7,864 nt of DNA from positions 1-7,864 of the forward strand of contig DASYEE010000189.1 in the NCBI GenBank assembly GCA_036499165.1, written 5' to 3'. The position numbers and the translations under genes are program-made. Positions 4,819 through 7,864 of the stretch are shown piece by piece. Under the pieces are notes generated by a model that ran no database searches, was not told the origin of the DNA, and saw only the letters and a program-made list of their open reading frames with translations. This stretch comes from Galbitalea sp036499165 (lineage in GTDB: Bacteria; Actinomycetota; Actinomycetes; Actinomycetales; Microbacteriaceae). How positions within the stretch are numbered: the stretch's first letter is position 1; the number at the start of each line of letters is the position of its first letter.

Positions 4819-5670
4819 GTGGCCAACATCACCGACAGTCTCAACGCGCTCAGCGCGATTGACGTCTACGACAGCCTTGTCCAGTACTCCCCATCGGAAG
4901 CGAAGCTTCTCGACCAGTTGCAGAAGGCCACCGCCACCGGCGACTCAGCAACCATCGCCGGCATCACCCGATACGCAAGGCGATTCAAGATCCCGATCGT
5001 CACCGACATCGCAAGCGCGGCAGAGACCGCCGACACCGCGTTCCAGGTGATCTTCGCGAACTACCAGGGCGCGATACGGGAAGTCCGAGACGCCCTCACC
5101 GCAGGCAAGATCAGCTCCGCATACGCAGCCGAACTCCGCGGGGCATCGATGCTCCGACAGGACTTCCCGGCACAGATCCAGGCTGCCGTCGACAAAGCGC
5201 TCGTCGTCACGCGGATGGCACAAGCGACGCTGCAGGGAGAGCTCGCGAAGATCGCAAACTCAACCACGGGAGACCCGACCACCGAGCTCCTCACGGAGTT
5301 GCGCGTCACCCGGGCATGGGGCCGCCTCAAGCCACTCCTCGACGCCAGTGACGGCGACTTCTCTCAGTACATTCGGCTGCTGGGTGAAACCACCGACCAG
5401 TACGAACTCCTCGCACTCCTCAACGAAGGCCCTGCCTACCTCGAACTCCACGGAGTCAAGAGCGCAAGCAAACAGGTCAACCAACGACTCGGCCAGATCT
5501 ACCCCGCAATCGCCACGGCAGCCAAGGACGCGCACGCGGCGGAGAAGTTCGAGATCGTCATTCGCACCGACGCCGGGATTCTGACGCGCATCACGGGAGA
5601 CGGCAACGGCTTTGTCGACGCCCTCAAGTCCGAGGGATATGTCGACCCGACCGCGGTCAACTACTTCTAA
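4819..5670 (+). CDS. Unrecognised helical protein, 283 residues, upstream of the packaging gene
   Basis: The start is GTG 4819, with AGGAG (4808-4812) overlapping the previous stop and a 6-base spacer. The product is almost entirely helical, Ala/Asp/Thr-rich, has no cysteine and a single tryptophan (RAWGRLKPLL), and has no membrane segment or signal peptide. Several long amphipathic helices are visible: SEAKLLDQLQKATATGD, FQVIFANYQGAIREVRDALT and ISSAYAAELRGASMLRQDF. A C-terminal more mixed part (KFEIVIRTDAGILTRITGDG) ends in VNYF. I do not recognise it. It forms a pair with the preceding HTH gene and lies before the small terminase gene, where satellites often encode proteins that interfere with or redirect helper assembly, and phages encode accessory proteins. 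Either is possible. Confidence 0.8.
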   Translation: MANITDSLNALSAIDVYDSLVQYSPSEAKLLDQLQKATATGDSATIAGITRYARRFKIPIVTDIASAAETADTAFQVIFANYQGAIREVRDALTAGKISSAYAAELRGASMLRQDFPAQIQAAVDKALVVTRMAQATLQGELAKIANSTTGDPTTELLTELRVTRAWGRLKPLLDASDGDFSQYIRLLGETTDQYELLALLNEGPAYLELHGVKSASKQVNQRLGQIYPAIATAAKDAHAAEKFEIVIRTDAGILTRITGDGNGFVDALKSEGYVDPTAVNYF

Positions 5671-5685
5671 TCGACGCCCAGGATG

Positions 5686-6012
5686 TCACAAGTACAGCGA
5701 CCACGCGCCAGCTACCGCGCTGGCACACAGGCCCGCGATGACCAGCGCACCGTTGACCCACAGGCCACGCCAGGCGTAGCGCAGCGATGGCGGATCAGCA
5801 CCGAACTCCGCGTTCAGATCCGCGACGATGAGCGGTCGCTTGCGACGTTCACGACGCTGTCGATGCAGACCGATGACGGTTGCAGCAACGCCGGTCGACG
5901 GGAGCACCGTGCCCAGCACGATCAGTACGACGATCCACGCTCTCGCATCCATGTTGCTGATGATGCCAGAGCGCGCGACGTGCGCCGAACAGGCGTTCGA
6001 GTGTCGGTCCAT
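5686..6012 (-). CDS. Small two-pass membrane protein, leftward
   Basis: This is a 108-residue product from ATG 6010-6012. ATG 5950-5952 (88 residues, beginning MDARAWIVV) is an equally plausible start, because the extra N-terminal 20 residues are not conserved-looking. Two hydrophobic segments are clear: residues ~25-49 (AWIVVLIVLGTVLPSTGVAA) and ~86-107 (NGALVIAGLCASAVAGAWSL). A strongly basic stretch RQRRERRKRP follows the first, predicting both termini outside and a cytoplasmic loop, or the reverse if the N-terminus stays in. It converges with the 283-residue gene, leaving 15 bases. It resembles in style the leftward cargo at 3088-4356: no Shine-Dalgarno, and TAGGCC 7 bases before ATG 6012. 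Function is unknown. Confidence 0.6.
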   Translation of the reverse strand: MDRHSNACSAHVARSGIISNMDARAWIVVLIVLGTVLPSTGVAATVIGLHRQRRERRKRPLIVADLNAEFGADPPSLRYAWRGLWVNGALVIAGLCASAVAGAWSLYL

Positions 6013-6028
6013 AGGTCACGGCCTATGG
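6009..6028. repeat. Perfect 7-bp inverted repeat over the start of the leftward membrane gene
   Basis: CCATAGG (6009-6015) and CCTATGG (6022-6028) are exact inverted copies around 6 bases. The site covers the ATG at 6010-6012 and the TAGGCC element of the leftward gene, so it is a plausible operator for it. Alternatively it is part of a packaging site. Confidence 0.65.
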
Positions 6029-6137
6029 GTGGGGGGAGACCCCCGCTTTCGCCGTCACGGGGACGCGCCGGGGAGGTGCCTAAATGGCGCGGTAGAGCGA
6101 AGCCCCGATTTTTTCCCCATCTTGAAGGAGTGTTCGA
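6013..6137. other. Repeat-rich intergenic region before the small terminase gene (possible cos/pac)
   Basis: This 125-bp gap contains a GGGGG-AGA-CCCCC hairpin (6032-6044), the direct repeat GTCACGG at 6015-6021 and 6054-6060, a 6-bp inverted repeat CGCGCC/GGCGCG (6064-6069 and 6086-6091), and a T6 run (6109-6114). Packaging initiation sites are often found next to the small terminase gene and contain such repeats for terminase binding. I cannot identify a cleavage site, so this is a low-confidence reading. No rightward promoter with good -35 and -10 was seen. Confidence 0.3.
6125..6130 (+). promoter_or_regulatory. Ribosome binding site of the small terminase gene
   Basis: AAGGAG ends 7 bases before ATG 6138, an ideal spacing that fixes the start. 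Confidence 0.8.
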
Positions 6138-6569
6138 ATGACTGAGACCACAGCTAGCCGTACCCCGGCGGCATCAAAGCGCGCGACTCAGCAGACGGCG
6201 GAACCACGGCCGCCGCGGGTGCTCGGCCGACGAGGAGCGGCCCTCTGGCGCAAGCTCGTCGCCAAGTACGAATTCGACCCGCAGGAGATCGAGCTGCTGC
6301 TCGAGACCTGCCGAACCCTCGACCGCATCGACGATCTCGAGAAGTCCGTCTCTGAGAACGGCGTGATGATCGAAGGCTCGCAGGGTCAGAAGGTCCTCAA
6401 CGGTGCAGTCGCCGAGATGCGTCAACAGCAGACCGGCTTCGCTCGCCTCGTCGCGCAACTCAATCTGTTCGACGCCGAGCTCGGCCAGGCCCTGTCGGCT
6501 CGCTCGGTCGCGTCGAAGACAGCAGGGCAGGCACGCTGGCGCGAACGAACGGCAGCCAAGCGTGCCTAG
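6138..6569 (+). CDS. terS: Phage terminase small subunit
   Basis: This 143-residue protein matches the actinophage small terminase pattern. It has a basic disordered N-terminus (~1-28), GRRGAALWRKLVAKYEFDPQE (~30-50), helix IELLLETCRTLDRIDDLEK (51-69), then a loop with GSQGQKVLNGAVAEMRQQ (80-97). Next come LARLVAQLNL-type residues (~103-110) and the C-terminal RSVASKTAGQARWRERTAA. Family members form a ring that recognises the packaging site and hands DNA to the large terminase ATPase/nuclease. No large subunit follows: the next genes are two tiny ORFs and the tape measure gene. It has a perfect Shine-Dalgarno and heads a four-gene overlapping run. Staphylococcal and related islands encode a TerS that partners the helper's TerL; that role is an inference here. 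Confidence 0.85.
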   Translation: MTETTASRTPAASKRATQQTAEPRPPRVLGRRGAALWRKLVAKYEFDPQEIELLLETCRTLDRIDDLEKSVSENGVMIEGSQGQKVLNGAVAEMRQQQTGFARLVAQLNLFDAELGQALSARSVASKTAGQARWRERTAAKRA

Positions 6570-6792
6570 GCTCCGTGTCTTCGTCGAGCCGGTGGCGGAT
6601 GACGCCCCGGACGAGTTGATGGACCCTTTCGCCAAGGTGTGGTCGACCGCTGACACGGCGCGGGTGTGGCTTGAACGTCACGGGCTACGTCGACGACTGC
6701 GCGCCGACGCCGACCTGGTCGCAATGACCCCCGCCGAGCGGTGCACACACGCCGCGTCAGCATGGGCAGTACGGGAGGCCCGTCGTGGCTGA
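6562..6792 (+). CDS. Small protein of unknown function between TerS and tape measure
   Basis: This is a 76-residue product from GTG 6562, overlapping the end of the small terminase gene by 8 bases, so translation is probably coupled. The N-terminus is short and beta-like (PRLRVFVEPVADDAPDE). The remainder is helical and basic (TADTARVWLERHGLRRRLR, MTPAERCTHAASAWAVREAR). I recognise no family. In complete phages the genes just upstream of the tape measure are usually tail assembly chaperones made by a programmed frameshift. This ORF is shorter than those, and no canonical slippery heptamer is visible at its overlap with the next gene. A chaperone or head-tail adaptor remnant role is therefore open. 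Confidence 0.7.
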   Translation: MPRLRVFVEPVADDAPDELMDPFAKVWSTADTARVWLERHGLRRRLRADADLVAMTPAERCTHAASAWAVREARRG

Positions 6793-7087
6793 ACTCAACA
6801 TCGACATTTCCGCGCTCTCGGGCGACAGCGACGCCGACCAGAAGCGTTGCCTCAGATTGGTTCTCGCCGCCCTCGAGGACGACTTTGTGCAGCTTGCCGA
6901 GATCGTCCGCGAGGTCCACGACGATCCTCGCGGCTTCGATCGCGCCGCATGGGAGCTCCTCGTGGCGCTGTCAGTTGGGCTCGCTCGCCAATGGGCCCTC
7001 GAGAACGGGCCGGAGGCCGCGGCCGCAGGAATTCGCGCGACGCTACTCAGCGCCGCTGCTGAGAACGGAGAGAACGATGCCCGATAG
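6785..7087 (+). CDS. Small acidic helical protein directly upstream of the tape measure gene
   Basis: This is a 100-residue product from GTG 6785, overlapping the previous gene by 8 bases and the tape measure gene by 11. It is acidic and helical (DISALSGDSDADQKRCLRLV, LAALEDDFVQLAEIVREVHD, WELLVALSVGLARQWALEN), ending in an Ala/Glu-rich tail. Position immediately before the tape measure gene and acidity suit a tail assembly chaperone that coats the tape measure protein before tube polymerisation, but I see no sequence motif to prove it. There is no membrane segment. The tape measure Shine-Dalgarno (GGAGAG) lies inside its 3' end, so the run is transcribed and translated as a unit. Confidence 0.75.
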   Translation: MAELNIDISALSGDSDADQKRCLRLVLAALEDDFVQLAEIVREVHDDPRGFDRAAWELLVALSVGLARQWALENGPEAAAAGIRATLLSAAAENGENDAR

Positions 7088-7864
7088 GACTACCAAAGTC
7101 ACCCTGGTCGCTCAGATCAGCAACTACCTGGCCAACATGACGTTGGCAGAGAAAGCCACCCAGAAGCTCGGCGACTCGGCCATGGCGTCTGCGGAGCGGC
7201 AGAAGGCGGCCTCCGCGAAGGCTGGTGCTGCTCTTATGGGCATCGGTGTGGTCGCCGCCGCTGCCGTTGCCATCGCCGTGAAGGAGTTCGCTGACTTCGA
7301 CGCGAAGATGGCGCAACTGCAAACCCTGTCGCACGCGAACTCCGCAGACATGCAGGCGCTCACCACCGATGCCCTCACCGCAGGGCAGAAGATCGGGTTC
7401 ACCGCCAACGAGGTTGCGGATGCCGAAATTGAGATGGTCAAGGCAGGTATCTCCGTCACCGACATCATGGGCGGTGCCCTACCCGGAGCGCTGACCCTCG
7501 CCGCGGCAGGTCAGATCGATGTTGCGGACTCAACCGAGATCGCAACGATCGCGATGACTCAGTTCGGTCTCAAGGGCAAAGACATCCCCCACGTTGCTGA
7601 CCTCCTCGCCGCCGGCGCGGACAAGGCCCTCGGGTCCGTCGGTGACCTCGGTGAGGCGCTGAAATCCGGTGGCCTCGTCTCCGCGCAGTTCGGGATCTCC
7701 CTCGACGACACCATCGGGACCCTATCCGCATTCGCGAACGCGGGCCTTCTCGGCGAGACCGCCGGCACCGATCTGCGGCAGATGCTCCTCAAGCTCGCGG
7801 CACCGTCGAAAGAGTCCGGTGATGCGATGAAACAGCTCGGCATCAGCGTCTACGACTCCGCCGG
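7077..7864 (+). CDS. Phage tail tape measure protein (TP901 core type), N-terminal part, cut by window edge
   Basis: The first 262 residues are visible. The ATG at 7077 is preceded by GGAGAG with a 4-base spacer. Residues ~1-45 are helical with polar repeats. An Ala/Gly/Val hydrophobic segment (about 49-69, AGAALMGIGVVAAAAVAIAV) precedes the TP901-type core: KEFADFDAKMAQLQTLS, LTTDALTAGQKIGFTANEVADAEIEMVKAGIS, then GALPGALTLAAAGQIDVADS, TMTQFGL-like spacing, and the FGISLDDTIGTLSAFANAGL segment near residue 205. This family fixes tail length in long-tailed phages and is threaded inside the tail tube. The remainder runs off the right edge. Family assignment is strong. What is unusual is its placement only 508 bases after the small terminase gene. 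Confidence 0.92.
   Translation, partial: MPDRTTKVTLVAQISNYLANMTLAEKATQKLGDSAMASAERQKAASAKAGAALMGIGVVAAAAVAIAVKEFADFDAKMAQLQTLSHANSADMQALTTDALTAGQKIGFTANEVADAEIEMVKAGISVTDIMGGALPGALTLAAAGQIDVADSTEIATIAMTQFGLKGKDIPHVADLLAAGADKALGSVGDLGEALKSGGLVSAQFGISLDDTIGTLSAFANAGLLGETAGTDLRQMLLKLAAPSKESGDAMKQLGISVYDSA

Noticed and set aside
5683..6141. Rightward open frame opposite the leftward membrane gene
   Set aside because: The translation is rich in Arg and Asp with no structure, while the opposite strand gives two clear membrane segments.
6770..6795. Programmed frameshift joining the two small ORFs as tail chaperones G and GT
   Set aside because: No canonical slippery heptamer is present and the second ORF has its own GTG start. 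The frame relation is +1/-2 rather than the usual -1.
1..7864. tRNA genes, insertion sequences or an attachment site
   Set aside because: No cloverleaf-like segment, transposase or terminal repeats were seen. The att site is expected beyond the 3' end of the integrase, outside the window.

Overview
The window is high-GC DNA from an actinobacterium. GTG and TTG starts are common, and TAnnnT -10 hexamers sit just upstream of genes that lack a Shine-Dalgarno. Microbacteriaceae (Microbacterium-like) is my best guess, but that is inference. The DNA is the left part of an integrated phage-type element, cut at both window edges: the left edge falls inside the integrase and the right edge inside a tail tape measure gene.

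Left module (1-1132): a leftward pair, tyrosine integrase and HTH repressor, 5 bases apart, and a 115-bp switch region. The switch has a good rightward promoter (TTGACC-17-TATGCT) with a palindrome in its spacer and five AACAC/GTGTT pentamers.

Rightward early module (1133-3063): an excisionase-like HTH protein, a 52-residue basic protein, an unrecognised 233-residue protein, a perfect 14-bp inverted repeat, a winged-HTH replication-initiator-like gene, and a small protein with two CxxH/CxxC zinc-type motifs. The initiator-like gene contains three 18-base repeats, a purine-rich AT-rich stretch and a perfect DnaA box. This is the layout expected of an origin embedded in its own initiator gene, as in phage lambda gene O.

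Leftward cargo (3088-4356): three genes on the opposite strand, two of them membrane proteins. Each has a TAnnnT hexamer 6-7 bases before its start and no good Shine-Dalgarno, suggesting leaderless and perhaps separate transcription. A fourth leftward membrane gene lies at 5686-6012.

Right module (4411-7864): a protein with a C-terminal excisionase-type HTH, an unrecognised helical 283-residue protein, a 125-bp intergenic region rich in inverted repeats, then a tightly overlapping run: small terminase subunit, two small proteins, and the start of a TP901-type tape measure protein.

The most interesting point is the gene order. A small terminase subunit is followed after two tiny ORFs by the tape measure gene. 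No large terminase, portal, protease, capsid, connector or tail-tube gene lies between them. The order int/repressor/xis/rep-ori/cargo/TerS without TerL resembles phage-inducible chromosomal islands, yet this one appears to carry tail genes. The window may therefore hold a satellite that redirects a helper's packaging and supplies its own tail components. A rearranged or deleted prophage is the main alternative, and sequence beyond the right edge would decide.
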